NCBI GenBank assembly: GCA_964408825.1
Contig: CAYPAU010000018.1
Coordinates: forward strand, 1-14,269
Direction: 5' to 3'
Length of the DNA stretch: 14,269 nucleotides
From: CAYPAU01 sp964408825
GTDB lineage: Bacteria > Patescibacteriota > Microgenomatia > Levybacterales > UBA12049
Positions within the stretch are counted from its first letter, which is position 1; each line of letters opens with the position of its first letter. Shown piece after piece: positions 1-7,027 of the stretch. Below the pieces are notes generated by a model. That model was not told the origin of the DNA. It worked only from the letters and a program-made list of their open reading frames with translations, and did not search any database. A program made the position numbers and the translations under genes.

Positions 1-452
1 TGGCAAGCAAAAACGGTAAAGCAATTAGATTTTCCGAAAAAGGAGTAAGACCAACGGGAAGAGCAACTAGAGGAGTTCGGGGGATTAGACTCGACGCAGA
101 TGATGTTGTAATCGGGATGGATGTTATAAATAAGGCGGGCGATGATGATCTTCTGACAATCATGGAAAACGGTCTTGGCAAAAAAACCGCATGCAAACTG
201 TTCAGAGGTCAAGTAAGGGGCGGGAAGGGAGTAAAAGTTGCGAAGGTAACAAGCAAAACCGGGAAAGTCGCGTTTGCTCAGGTTATTCCGACAGGCTGTG
301 AAGAGCTGATAATTACATCCAAAAGGGGTCAGGTTGTAAAGCTTGAAATTTCCTCAATTCCAAGACTTGCCCGGGACACTCAGGGAGTAATCCTTATGCG
401 CTACTCAAATCCGAACGACCACGTCGCATCCGCCACTTTTATTGGAAAATAG
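1..452 (+). CDS. gyrA: DNA gyrase subunit A, C-terminal end (5' truncated by window)
   Basis: This is the last roughly 149 codons of DNA gyrase subunit A; the reading frame is open from base 3 and ends with TAG at 450-452. GyrA is the DNA-cleaving subunit of the type II topoisomerase that introduces negative supercoils. The visible part is the C-terminal beta-pinwheel that wraps DNA. It carries a GyrA-box-like stretch near the window start (GRATRGVRGI, about bases 54-92), followed by blade-like repeats with the recurring pattern T-x-x-G-x-x-x-x (TSKTGKVAFAQ and TSKRGQVVKLE). The basic GyrA box argues for gyrase rather than ParC of topoisomerase IV. The tail is short and lacks the acidic C-terminal extension seen in some gyrases. 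folD starts 2 bases after the stop, so the two are probably co-transcribed. The ATG at 117 is internal and is not a start. Confidence 0.93.
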   Translation, partial: ASKNGKAIRFSEKGVRPTGRATRGVRGIRLDADDVVIGMDVINKAGDDDLLTIMENGLGKKTACKLFRGQVRGGKGVKVAKVTSKTGKVAFAQVIPTGCEELIITSKRGQVVKLEISSIPRLARDTQGVILMRYSNPNDHVASATFIGK

Positions 453-454
453 TA

Positions 455-1360
455 ATGAAAATAGACGGCCGGGAAATTGCGCAAAAAATCTTCGAAGATC
501 TAAAAATTAGAGTTGTAAAACTTAAAGAAAAAGGAATTATTCCTCATCTCTATGTAATTACTTTGACTACTGATGAGGCATCGCAAGCTTATGTTTCACA
601 AAAAAAATTAAAAGGAGAGGGGATCGACGCAGAAATTACTGTTAAGAATTTAAGTCTTCAAACCTCAACCGAAAAGCTTTTGAAAAAAGTTCAAATAATA
701 AACAACGACACTTCTGTTCATGGAATTATTATTCAAAGACCCTTGCCAATCCATGTTGACGAAAACAGAATAGCAAACTCGATAAATCCTGAAAAGGACG
801 TCGACGGCTTCCATCCCCGCTCAAAATTCTCCCCACCCGTCGCCGAGGCAGTTTTGGAAATTCTAAAAGAAATTCACGGCTCAACCTACGAGGTTGACAC
901 TCGAGAACCTCGTAGGTTAGTCGACTGGCTAAGGTTAGTTGACTGGCTAAAAGATCGGAGAATTGCTGTCATCGGCAGAGGGACAACCGCAGGCGGCCCA
1001 ATCATAAAAACTCTGCAAAAATTAGGGGTTGAACTCCTAATTGTAACGAGTCAAACCACAAATAAAAAAGAAATTTTGAAAAATTCGGATATTGTAATTT
1101 CTGCTGTCGGTAAACCAAACATAATTACGAAATCTGATATCAAGAAGGGTGCTATTTTAATAGGTGTCGGGATGTTTAAGGGAGGGGATGGCAAATTCCA
1201 TAGCGATTATAATGAAGAAGATATAAAAGATATTGCGTCTTTTTATACTCCTACTCCTGGCGGAGTCGGTCCCGTCAACGTCGCCATGCTCCTCTCAAAC
1301 CTCATAAAAGCCACAGAAAACTACCCTGAAAATAAAGAATCAATCCCCCGAAAATATTGA
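455..1360 (+). CDS. folD: Bifunctional methylenetetrahydrofolate dehydrogenase/cyclohydrolase with an inserted segment
   Basis: FolD interconverts methylene-, methenyl- and 10-formyl-tetrahydrofolate in the cytosol and supplies one-carbon units for purine synthesis; purC is the next gene. Visible family motifs are Y46-x3-K50 (the catalytic Tyr/Lys pair), GIIIQRPLP at 90-98, KDVDGFHP at 114-121, the Rossmann motif VIGRG at 172-176 and TPTPGGVGP at 265-273. It is divergent: the usual I-D-V-G of the cofactor domain reads I-G-V-G (236-239), and P-G-G-V-G-P is followed by V-N instead of the usual M-T. At 301 residues it is longer than the usual 275-290. The excess lies at about residues 143-165, between the catalytic and NADP-binding domains, exactly where the DNA carries a palindromic repeat and an 18-bp tandem duplication. 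The start is 2 bases after the gyrA stop, without a Shine-Dalgarno sequence. The 3' end overlaps purC by 40 bp. Confidence 0.93.
   Translation: MKIDGREIAQKIFEDLKIRVVKLKEKGIIPHLYVITLTTDEASQAYVSQKKLKGEGIDAEITVKNLSLQTSTEKLLKKVQIINNDTSVHGIIIQRPLPIHVDENRIANSINPEKDVDGFHPRSKFSPPVAEAVLEILKEIHGSTYEVDTREPRRLVDWLRLVDWLKDRRIAVIGRGTTAGGPIIKTLQKLGVELLIVTSQTTNKKEILKNSDIVISAVGKPNIITKSDIKKGAILIGVGMFKGGDGKFHSDYNEEDIKDIASFYTPTPGGVGPVNVAMLLSNLIKATENYPENKESIPRKY
881..950 (+). repeat. Palindromic repeat element inside folD, plus an 18-bp tandem duplication
   Basis: A 13-bp inverted repeat (AACCTACGAGGTT at 883-895 and AACCTCGTAGGTT at 906-918) has a 10-nt loop. Its left arm is itself a TCAACCT/AGGTTGA hairpin (881-897). 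Directly after it comes an 18-bp tandem duplication (915-932 and 933-950, one mismatch) encoding R-L-V-D-W-L twice. The segment is in frame and encodes FolD residues about 143-165. The 19-mer at 881-899 matches the reverse complement of 7806-7824 at 18 of 19 positions, so it belongs to a dispersed repeat family rather than being native folD sequence. Confidence 0.85.
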
Positions 1361-2349
1361 ATGACTGCTTCTCTAATCTCAGACTCTGATAAGTCACCAA
1401 TTAGATCAACGCCAGTAAGAGCTACAAATGGTTTAAGATATGCATCTCTCATTTGATTAATAATATCTGGATCTACAACGGGGACTAACCCTTCCCCTCT
1501 GAAACCATGACCCGAAAGCCATCTTCTAAGTATTTCTTTGTCAAAAGTTTCTGGAGTTTCCCCTTTTTCAAATCTCTCTTGATATGAATCCGCTTTCCAA
1601 ATTCTCGAAGAATCGGGTGTATGGATTTCATCGATAAGCATCAGTTCTCCATTTTTATCGATCCCAAATTCATACTTTGTGTCAACAAGAATAAGTCTAT
1701 TTTCTCTAAGAACCCGGGACCCATATTCAAACAGCTGTCTGCTCGCTTCTCTAATCTTTTCCCAAGTCCCTTCGCCACCAATTCTGTCAACAATTTCTCT
1801 TGCGCGTTCTTCATCAAGTTCGAGATCGTGTCCTTCATCTGCTTTTGTTGTTGGAGTCAGAATAGGACCCATGGGAAATCTCTCGTTTGGTTTTACTCCG
1901 TCTGGAAAATCTATCCCATAAATTGTTCTTCGGCCTTCATTTATGTAACCACGATAGACAGAAGTCGATGTCGCACTTCTTGCCATATATTCTCTCCAAA
2001 CTATTTCAACTGGAATTACGTCTGCTGCTTGCCTTGCAATTAGTACATTTTTATATGCATCGATAAAGTGATTTGGGACAATATCTTCAGTCTTTTCAAA
2101 CCACCAAGCAGACATTAAATTAAGAACCAAACCCTTTAATGGAACTGTGCAAATCAATCGGTCGAATGCGGATTGCCTATCGGTTGTCACCATGACTCGA
2201 GATCCATCTCTTTGCCAAATGTCTCTTACTTTTCCAGAGGTTTTGGGTCCAAATTCAGAAGGTAAATCAACTGTAAAAATTCCATGCGCAAAATTCTCCG
2301 CGGGAGCGTCCTTTACGAGAACCTGTCTTTTTTCACCCTCGACTGTCAT
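1321..2349 (-). CDS. purC: Phosphoribosylaminoimidazole-succinocarboxamide synthase (SAICAR synthase)
   Basis: PurC joins aspartate to CAIR using ATP to make SAICAR in de novo purine synthesis. Diagnostic motifs are all present: SGKVRDIW at 38-45 (nucleotide binding), TTDRQSAFD at 55-63, the long conserved stretch around VIPVEIVWREYMARSATSTS (111-130), TPTTKADEGHD at 165-175, LVDTKYEFG at 221-229 and LIDEIHTPDSSR at 238-249. Its 342 residues are longer than the roughly 240-residue E. coli type and closer to the long PurC/Ade1 type. The start is supported by a TATAAT -10 box ending 8 nt upstream, implying a leaderless or near-leaderless mRNA. It is convergent with folD, sharing 40 bp of 3' ends, and divergent from the SIMPL gene. 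Purine and folate genes side by side suggest that some de novo capacity is retained. Confidence 0.96.
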   Translation of the reverse strand: MTVEGEKRQVLVKDAPAENFAHGIFTVDLPSEFGPKTSGKVRDIWQRDGSRVMVTTDRQSAFDRLICTVPLKGLVLNLMSAWWFEKTEDIVPNHFIDAYKNVLIARQAADVIPVEIVWREYMARSATSTSVYRGYINEGRRTIYGIDFPDGVKPNERFPMGPILTPTTKADEGHDLELDEERAREIVDRIGGEGTWEKIREASRQLFEYGSRVLRENRLILVDTKYEFGIDKNGELMLIDEIHTPDSSRIWKADSYQERFEKGETPETFDKEILRRWLSGHGFRGEGLVPVVDPDIINQMRDAYLKPFVALTGVDLIGDLSESEIREAVIQYFRGIDSLFSG

Positions 2350-2357
2350 CAGTTTGC

Positions 2358-2386
2358 ATTATAGCAATTTATTATTAAATTCAAAA
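2358..2386 (-). promoter_or_regulatory. purC promoter (leaderless type)
   Basis: Read on the minus strand, a perfect TATAAT (2363-2358) lies 8 nt before the purC ATG (2349). The -35 is ambiguous: TTGAAT at 15-bp spacing or TTTTGA at 17 bp. The predicted transcription start is within one or two bases of the start codon. Confidence 0.6.
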
Positions 2387-2394
2387 TAGAATTA

Positions 2395-2423
2395 TTGACA
2401 GCAAAAAATTAATCCATTACTAT
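2395..2423 (+). promoter_or_regulatory. Promoter of the SIMPL gene (leaderless type)
   Basis: TTGACA at 2395-2400, 17 bp, then TACTAT at 2418-2423, with only 6 nt to the ATG at 2430. An overlapping TATACT (2421-2426) is the alternative -10 with a 20-bp spacer. Either way transcription should begin at about the start codon. Confidence 0.65.
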
Positions 2424-2429
2424 ACTAGG

Positions 2430-3185
2430 ATGGATAAATTTAAAAACAGCGGGAATACAGCATTTGGCGCAATTCTTTTTTTCTTTATCTTCCTTTTTAT
2501 ATACACCAAACTTGCAGGACCAATTCCTTTTACGGTAAACAATATTAACACGCAGAAAGACGTTCCGTTTACAGTTGAGGGGCAGGGAAGTGCTTCCCGG
2601 GTACCGGATCAAGTCACCATCTCTTTTGGTGTTACAAAAAATGCCCCAAATGTTTCGGATGCGCAAAATCAAACAAACAATGCAATAAATTCAATTTTAG
2701 ACAATCTAAAAAACTTAGACATTTCGGACAAAGATATCAAGACTACAAATTATTCCGTAAATCCAAATTACTCTTTCGAGGGAACTCAGAGAATTACAGG
2801 ATACAATGTTACCCAAAATATAGAGCTGAAACTAAAAAACATCCAAAATACCAATAAAGCAGTCGATGCAATTGTTTCAGCTGGAGCAAATCTGGTCGGC
2901 CAAATTCAGTTTGGATTTTCAGACAAGGCCAAAGCAGAATTGGAGGAAAAAGCTAGGAAAGAAGCTGTTAGTAATGCCAAGCAGAAAGCCCAAGGTATTG
3001 CTAAATCCGCGGGGGTAAAACTGGGAAAGATAATTAATGTTCAGGAACTTCGAGAAGGCGGAATAAGTCCTATACCGTTTCTTGAAAAAGCCGCAGATTC
3101 TGCAGGGTCGGGAAGAGAAACCAGTATTACACCCGGAGAAAACGCGATTAGACTAACCATCATCCTTACCTACGAAATCCAATAA
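2430..3185 (+). CDS. SIMPL-domain (DUF541) membrane-anchored protein
   Basis: This 251-residue protein has one N-terminal hydrophobic segment (about residues 10-30) followed by an extracytoplasmic SIMPL/DUF541 domain. Family hallmarks are V-E-G-Q-G-S-A near 49-55 (the usual V-x-G-x-G at the domain start), a D-I-x-x-K-D-I-K-T-x-N-Y motif in the middle, and a late A-R-K-E-A-V-x-N-A-K-x-K-A helix followed by G-V-K-L-G-K-I. Relatives include the E. coli periplasmic protein YggE and mammalian SIMPL. The molecular function is not settled; oxidative-stress and oligomeric-ring roles have been proposed. A signal-anchor is more likely than a cleaved signal, as no clear cleavage site is seen. The start is fixed by a well-spaced promoter immediately upstream. 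It is divergent from purC and convergent with the recombinase gene. Confidence 0.88.
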   Translation: MDKFKNSGNTAFGAILFFFIFLFIYTKLAGPIPFTVNNINTQKDVPFTVEGQGSASRVPDQVTISFGVTKNAPNVSDAQNQTNNAINSILDNLKNLDISDKDIKTTNYSVNPNYSFEGTQRITGYNVTQNIELKLKNIQNTNKAVDAIVSAGANLVGQIQFGFSDKAKAELEEKARKEAVSNAKQKAQGIAKSAGVKLGKIINVQELREGGISPIPFLEKAADSAGSGRETSITPGENAIRLTIILTYEIQ

Positions 3186-3261
3186 AATTATTTATTCCCC
3201 GGGAGGACCTCATGGATCCTTCGGTAAACTCCCTCCAAAGGCGGGCAGGCAGGATAAACTC
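3186..3261. repeat. GC-rich patch between convergent genes
   Basis: This 76-bp spacer contains GAGG-A-CCTC (a 9-bp palindrome near 3202-3210), a GGGAG/CTCCC pair (3201-3205 and 3229-3233) and a tail GGCGGGCAGGCAGG (about 3240-3253). Similar GGCGGGCAGG patches are, from memory, common in intergenic regions of candidate-phyla genomes. No U-tract follows either arm, so it is not a convincing terminator. Confidence 0.4.
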
Positions 3262-4203
3262 TTATTTATTTCCGCTGTGAAAAGCTTCATGCACATCTTT
3301 TAGTTGTTTGTTCGTTACGTGGGTATAGATTTGGGTTGTAGAAATGTTTTTGTGGCCGAGCATTTCCTGAACCGAGCGAAGATCCGCGCCATTCGTAAGA
3401 AGATCTGTTGCAAATGAATGACGTAGGGTATGTACTGTTGCATCGACCGGCAAACGCGCCGCTCTTACATATTTTTTTACAATCCTTTCAATCGATCGGG
3501 CAGTTAGTCTCATTTTTTCTCCGCGATTTTCAGGAATTTCTCTTCCGGAATAACGGATAAAAAGGGGATTGTAAATATCCTCACGTGTTTTTAGATAATC
3601 ATCAAGCGACCTTGCAGCGCGCTCCGAGACAAAGACAACTCTTGCTCTTCCGCCTTTTCCGATTACTCCAAACTCGCGTCTTTGAAGATTAATTTTGTCC
3701 CGGTTTAAAGAAACCAACTCCGAAACACGAAGACCGGTAGAGAAGAGAAGCTCAAGAATTGCTCTATCTCTTTTCCCCTCAATTTTGGAAGTATCCGTTG
3801 AAGTAACTAATCTGTCTACTTGATCTCTTTCCAAAAATTTTAAGCTTCTGCTTTCAGCCTTAGGCAAATCAATTTTTGAGGGCTCAAGAGTCTCGATATC
3901 GTTTTTTATTAAATATCGCAGAAACGAACGAAGAGCAATTACATAATAATTCTGAGTGATTCTCTTCAGAGTCAGTCCTTTTGCATCTTCTCTATTTGAA
4001 AGGTAAACTCTATATTTTCTTACAGTTGCCAAATCAAGATTCTTAATGCTTCCACCATGCTGGGTAAACCATTTATCAAAACTTTTAAGATAATGTCTAT
4101 AATCGCGGATAGTAAGTTTTGAACAGTTTCTCTCAATCTCTAAATACTCAAGAAACTCATCTATTAAGCTTAGTAAATCCTTCATCATCTTTATTATAAT
4201 CAT
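3262..4203 (-). CDS. Xer-type tyrosine recombinase
   Basis: A site-specific tyrosine recombinase of the XerC/XerD type, which resolves chromosome dimers at dif or moves integrative elements. The N-terminal SAM-like core-binding domain spans about 7-105; the catalytic domain follows with the full set of residues: R159 (GLRVSEL), K183 (GKGGRARVV), H258-x-x-R261 (HTLRH), H284 (LGHKNISTTQIYTH) and nucleophile Y293. The compact 313-residue size and this C-terminus fit chromosomal Xer proteins better than phage integrases. Coordinates give the longest frame. A TATAAT at 4198-4193 lies inside its first codons, so the true start may be M6 or M7 (4188 or 4185), which would match the leaderless pattern in this window. 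The start adjoins two inverted-repeat modules at 4222-4282 that may be recombination sites or an operator. XerC versus XerD cannot be decided here. Confidence 0.92.
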   Translation of the reverse strand: MIIIKMMKDLLSLIDEFLEYLEIERNCSKLTIRDYRHYLKSFDKWFTQHGGSIKNLDLATVRKYRVYLSNREDAKGLTLKRITQNYYVIALRSFLRYLIKNDIETLEPSKIDLPKAESRSLKFLERDQVDRLVTSTDTSKIEGKRDRAILELLFSTGLRVSELVSLNRDKINLQRREFGVIGKGGRARVVFVSERAARSLDDYLKTREDIYNPLFIRYSGREIPENRGEKMRLTARSIERIVKKYVRAARLPVDATVHTLRHSFATDLLTNGADLRSVQEMLGHKNISTTQIYTHVTNKQLKDVHEAFHSGNK

Positions 4204-4221
4204 AATCTTTTAAGAAAGTCC

Positions 4222-4282
4222 ATTATGCGACATAAGTGTTCGCACAATGGGCTCAAATTGTGCGATGCTTGCGTTGCACAAT
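4222..4282. repeat. Two tandem inverted-repeat modules upstream of the recombinase
   Basis: Module 1 (4222-4248) is ATTATGCGA, 9 nt, TCGCACAAT. Module 2 (4257-4282) is ATTGTGCGA, 8 nt, TTGCACAAT. An 8-nt linker separates them. The adjoining arms also form a perfect 8-bp hairpin (CGCACAAT 4241-4248 with ATTGTGCG 4257-4264). The modules have the 26-28 bp arm-spacer-arm size of Xer sites, but the half-sites do not match the classical dif consensus. They could instead be operators for the divergent genes. Confidence 0.7.
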
Positions 4283-4325
4283 TTTGCTTCTGCGACGTGC
4301 AAGTTGTAATGTGATTAGCCTATAG

Positions 4326-4354
4326 TTGACTTCCGTAATGAATTCAGCTATAAT
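4326..4354 (+). promoter_or_regulatory. Promoter of the Tat metalloprotease-like gene
   Basis: TTGACT at 4326-4331, exactly 17 bp, then a perfect TATAAT at 4349-4354. This is the best promoter in the window. The ATG at 4366 is 11 nt downstream, giving a leader of only about five nt and no ribosome-binding site. Confidence 0.75.
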
Positions 4355-4365
4355 CTTTCACCAAT

Positions 4366-5523
4366 ATGAACATGCTTGAACGAATCGGCGGATTTTTTAG
4401 CGGTGGGCCACAAGTCCAACGGGCAAAATATACAATCAACGAGCTTTCTCGTCATGGATCATTATCAAAAAGAAACCAGCAAAGGCTGGAAGACGCTAAC
4501 AGGATCACCAGACGACATTTTTTGAAACTTGCCGCTTCAGGGACAGTCATCGCAGCTATTTCTGCATTTGGCGGAGGAATACTTTACAGTCGAACAACTA
4601 GAGAAGAGGGTTCTCCTCAAAGACCTGAAACCGAGCTAACTCCCGATCCTCTACGTGCCGAAGCAATTCGTAGTCAAATCAGAGATTATGAAGCCGAAAA
4701 TTACGGCGTGATTAATGAGGAAACCATGAATCAATTGAGAACCTACATTGTTGATCTCTACAAAACAGTATTTGCCAAAGATCCGCCTCAAACAGAGATA
4801 TTCGTTTTCGGCAATGATTACTTTAGAGAACAAGGGCTTACAGAAGAGCAATTGCAAGACGCCCCTATAGGTGAAGCTGGAATTGTTGTGGCCCCCCAGA
4901 CGACATACGAGGCTATACCAATTATTATTTATGGTGGAGAACCTGATGGTAATGATCCAGAGATTAATAAACTTTCAGTTTTTAGGGCCTTAATTATGCA
5001 TGAATTTATTCACGCCCAAACCGACGTTATTGTCGAAACCGAACAGGTCACGATCGGTACCGAGACCTTTACATCAAACAGGAGAAGGGGATTCAAGTGG
5101 ATAAGCGAAGAGCAAACTGATATACGCCAGGAACATGGACATTACTTTGATGAGTTAAATACCCAGCTTCTAGCAGAATATCTTAATGATCCCACCGGCC
5201 AAGATCAGATATGGCGTCGAATGAATTCAAGCCCACTCTATGTTGACTCTCTTAAGGTAGTTTATGTTATAGGGGCAGATCTTTTAAGAAAAATGTATGC
5301 GAAGCTCGGTATCAGCTTAGAGCAGCTGGAAGATTTCCACTTCAAAGCCCAACCTAAAGAAATTTTTGAAATGATCGATCGGCGAGTAAAAGAATTAGGA
5401 ATTACCCTACCAGAACCAGCCTCGGCAACTCTTTTTAAGATCAAGCCTGAAAACCCCCAGGACATCCAAGGGCTGTTCCCTTTAAGAGAACTGGTGTCAA
5501 AAATTACCGGCGAGTCTCTCTAA
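4366..5523 (+). CDS. Tat-exported HExxH metalloprotease-like protein
   Basis: A 385-residue protein with a long basic N-region, a twin-arginine motif T48-R49-R50-H-F-L-K54, and a hydrophobic stretch to about residue 73, so it should be exported folded by the Tat pathway. The mature part has the zinc-metallopeptidase signature H212-E213-F-I-H216 (MHEFIHAQ). About 55 residues later, E271 lies in L-N-T-Q-L-L-A-E-Y-L, placed like the third (glutamate) zinc ligand of gluzincins. No named peptidase family was recognised. Assignment as a metalloprotease is inference from the motif and export signal; the substrate is unknown. No clear cysteine-rich or cell-wall-binding repeat is visible. It is transcribed from its own strong promoter, divergent from the recombinase, and followed 49 bp later by the trehalase-like gene. 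ATG codons at 4366 and 4372 are both plausible starts. Confidence 0.8.
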   Translation: MNMLERIGGFFSGGPQVQRAKYTINELSRHGSLSKRNQQRLEDANRITRRHFLKLAASGTVIAAISAFGGGILYSRTTREEGSPQRPETELTPDPLRAEAIRSQIRDYEAENYGVINEETMNQLRTYIVDLYKTVFAKDPPQTEIFVFGNDYFREQGLTEEQLQDAPIGEAGIVVAPQTTYEAIPIIIYGGEPDGNDPEINKLSVFRALIMHEFIHAQTDVIVETEQVTIGTETFTSNRRRGFKWISEEQTDIRQEHGHYFDELNTQLLAEYLNDPTGQDQIWRRMNSSPLYVDSLKVVYVIGADLLRKMYAKLGISLEQLEDFHFKAQPKEIFEMIDRRVKELGITLPEPASATLFKIKPENPQDIQGLFPLRELVSKITGESL

Positions 5524-5535
5524 CTATGTCAGACA

Positions 5536-5566
5536 TTGACAAAAAATATCAAAAGAGCAATACTAG
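5536..5566 (+). promoter_or_regulatory. Probable promoter of the trehalase-like gene
   Basis: Perfect TTGACA at 5536-5541 followed by either AATACT at 5559-5564 (17-bp spacer) or TACTAG at 5561-5566 (19 bp). The ATG at 5573 follows within 6-8 nt, so the transcript would be leaderless. The -10 is weak. Confidence 0.5.
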
Positions 5567-5572
5567 AATTGT

Positions 5573-7027
5573 ATGCATTTTCCGAGGTTAGTTCCTGCTT
5601 TAGCTTCCCATTTTGAGCAACTAGGAAAGAGAGTAAACCCAAAGACAAATTATGAAAAAGAATATGAAGATTGTCTTGAGTATATAAGCTCTTACTGGAA
5701 AAAAATAATTAGAGTTCCTGCAAAACAAAAAATAAACAATAATTTCTTAGATATTCCTCATCATTTTATAACTCCCAATGACAAAAAATTCTCCTACATT
5801 TTTTACTGGGACACCTTTTTTATATTCAGGGGATTAATGGGAACAAGAAGAGAATGGGTGATGAAGGAAATGGTTGAGAATTTTGCCTATCTTTTCGACA
5901 AGTATGGAATCATTCCAAACTTTAACTCCCATGCATCAGTCGGAAGATCTCAGCCTCCTTTCCTAACATCGATGATCTTTGATGTTTACAAAACTTTTAA
6001 CAACGGCAATCATAGCAGATCGAAAATGCGTGCGGTAGGAGACTTGATATTAAAACCTGCTTCGACCTTTGGCCATCTTAAGTGGCTTAAAGACAAGATG
6101 GAAATTGCCAGAAAAGAATACGATAATGTCTGGAATAATTCTGATTTGTATAACCACTTTATTCCCAAATATCAATTAAATAGATACGGGGACAGAGACG
6201 TGGGATATGCCTACTCATCCGAGCTTGAATCGGGTTGGGACTTCACGTCGCGTTTTTATAATAGATGCCATGATTTTCTTCCTGTAGATTTAAACTGCTA
6301 TCTCTATAAATACGAAAAAGACTTTGAGATGACCGCAACTATTTCGGGAGATAAAAAGGAAGAGCTGTTTTGGGCGGAAAAAGCAGAGAAAAGAAAGAAA
6401 GCAATTAATAAATTGATGTGGAGCGAGGAAGAAGGTTTCTATTTTGATTATGGATATGCTCACAGAAGACAAAGCGACTTTTTTGCTCTTTCGGGTTTTG
6501 TGCCCATGTGGGTTGGCATCGCAAATCTTGAACAGGCGAAAAGAATGGTCAAGAAACTTCCGTCTTTTGAAACCGATTATGGTCTTGCCATAACTTCAAA
6601 AGAATCCTTGGCTCCCAAGGTAAATCTTGCAAAAATTCCTCTAAGATATAGGATTGCAATTAAGGAAGTTCTAAAACCCAAGCAGTGGGATTTTCCTAAT
6701 ATCTGGCCTCCTCTTGAATATCTGACCGTCATAGGGCTTCTTAGGTATGGTTTTATAGAGGATGCGAAGAGAATTATTATAAATTCCCTTAATGCGCACG
6801 CAAGAATTTTCAGAAGTTACGGAACTTTTTTTGAAAGAATTGACGGCAGTAAAGGTGACAAACCGAAAATTGACTACCATTATTTAATGCAATCCGGTTT
6901 TGGCTGGACAAATGCTATATTCGTAAGATACATAAAAATTCTTCAGGCAATTGAAAACGGTGAGGATATTTATGTTTTTGGGGAAACGCAAAAAAACCCG
7001 CCATATGAGCTTGCCATTCTAAACTGA
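5573..7027 (+). CDS. Glycoside hydrolase family 37 (trehalase-like) protein with altered catalytic region
   Basis: A 484-residue (alpha/alpha)6-barrel glycosidase related to alpha,alpha-trehalase. Visible GH37 motifs in order: YWDTFF near 83-88, I-I-P-N followed by GRSQPPFL (substrate-binding loop), ESGWDFTSR with the presumed general acid D223, the PVDLN segment, QWDFPNIWPP, and QSGFGWTN at 440-447. In classical trehalases the segment before Q-x-G-F-G-W is glycine-rich and ends E-Y-x-x-Q, where the Glu is the catalytic base. Here it reads D434-Y-H436-Y-L-M-Q440, so the Glu position is His. The R-F-R-E segment before Y-W-D is also changed to K-F-S-Y. Activity may be lost or directed at another glycoside. 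No signal peptide is seen, so it is probably cytoplasmic. The gene has its own promoter and ends in a perfect 10-bp hairpin. Confidence 0.85.
   Translation: MHFPRLVPALASHFEQLGKRVNPKTNYEKEYEDCLEYISSYWKKIIRVPAKQKINNNFLDIPHHFITPNDKKFSYIFYWDTFFIFRGLMGTRREWVMKEMVENFAYLFDKYGIIPNFNSHASVGRSQPPFLTSMIFDVYKTFNNGNHSRSKMRAVGDLILKPASTFGHLKWLKDKMEIARKEYDNVWNNSDLYNHFIPKYQLNRYGDRDVGYAYSSELESGWDFTSRFYNRCHDFLPVDLNCYLYKYEKDFEMTATISGDKKEELFWAEKAEKRKKAINKLMWSEEEGFYFDYGYAHRRQSDFFALSGFVPMWVGIANLEQAKRMVKKLPSFETDYGLAITSKESLAPKVNLAKIPLRYRIAIKEVLKPKQWDFPNIWPPLEYLTVIGLLRYGFIEDAKRIIINSLNAHARIFRSYGTFFERIDGSKGDKPKIDYHYLMQSGFGWTNAIFVRYIKILQAIENGEDIYVFGETQKNPPYELAILN

Noticed and set aside
1621..2043. Plus-strand open frames within purC (also 1679-1921)
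   Set aside because: They lie antisense to a gene with unmistakable SAICAR synthase motifs, and their Cys/Ser/Phe-rich translations look like reverse-strand artefacts.
3186..3261. Bidirectional terminator between the SIMPL and recombinase genes
   Set aside because: The arms are short (5 bp), the loop is long (23 nt), and no U-tract follows on either strand.
4222..4282. Canonical dif site
   Set aside because: The arms do not resemble the E. coli or B. subtilis XerC/XerD half-sites and the structure is duplicated; it is kept only as a candidate recombination or operator site.
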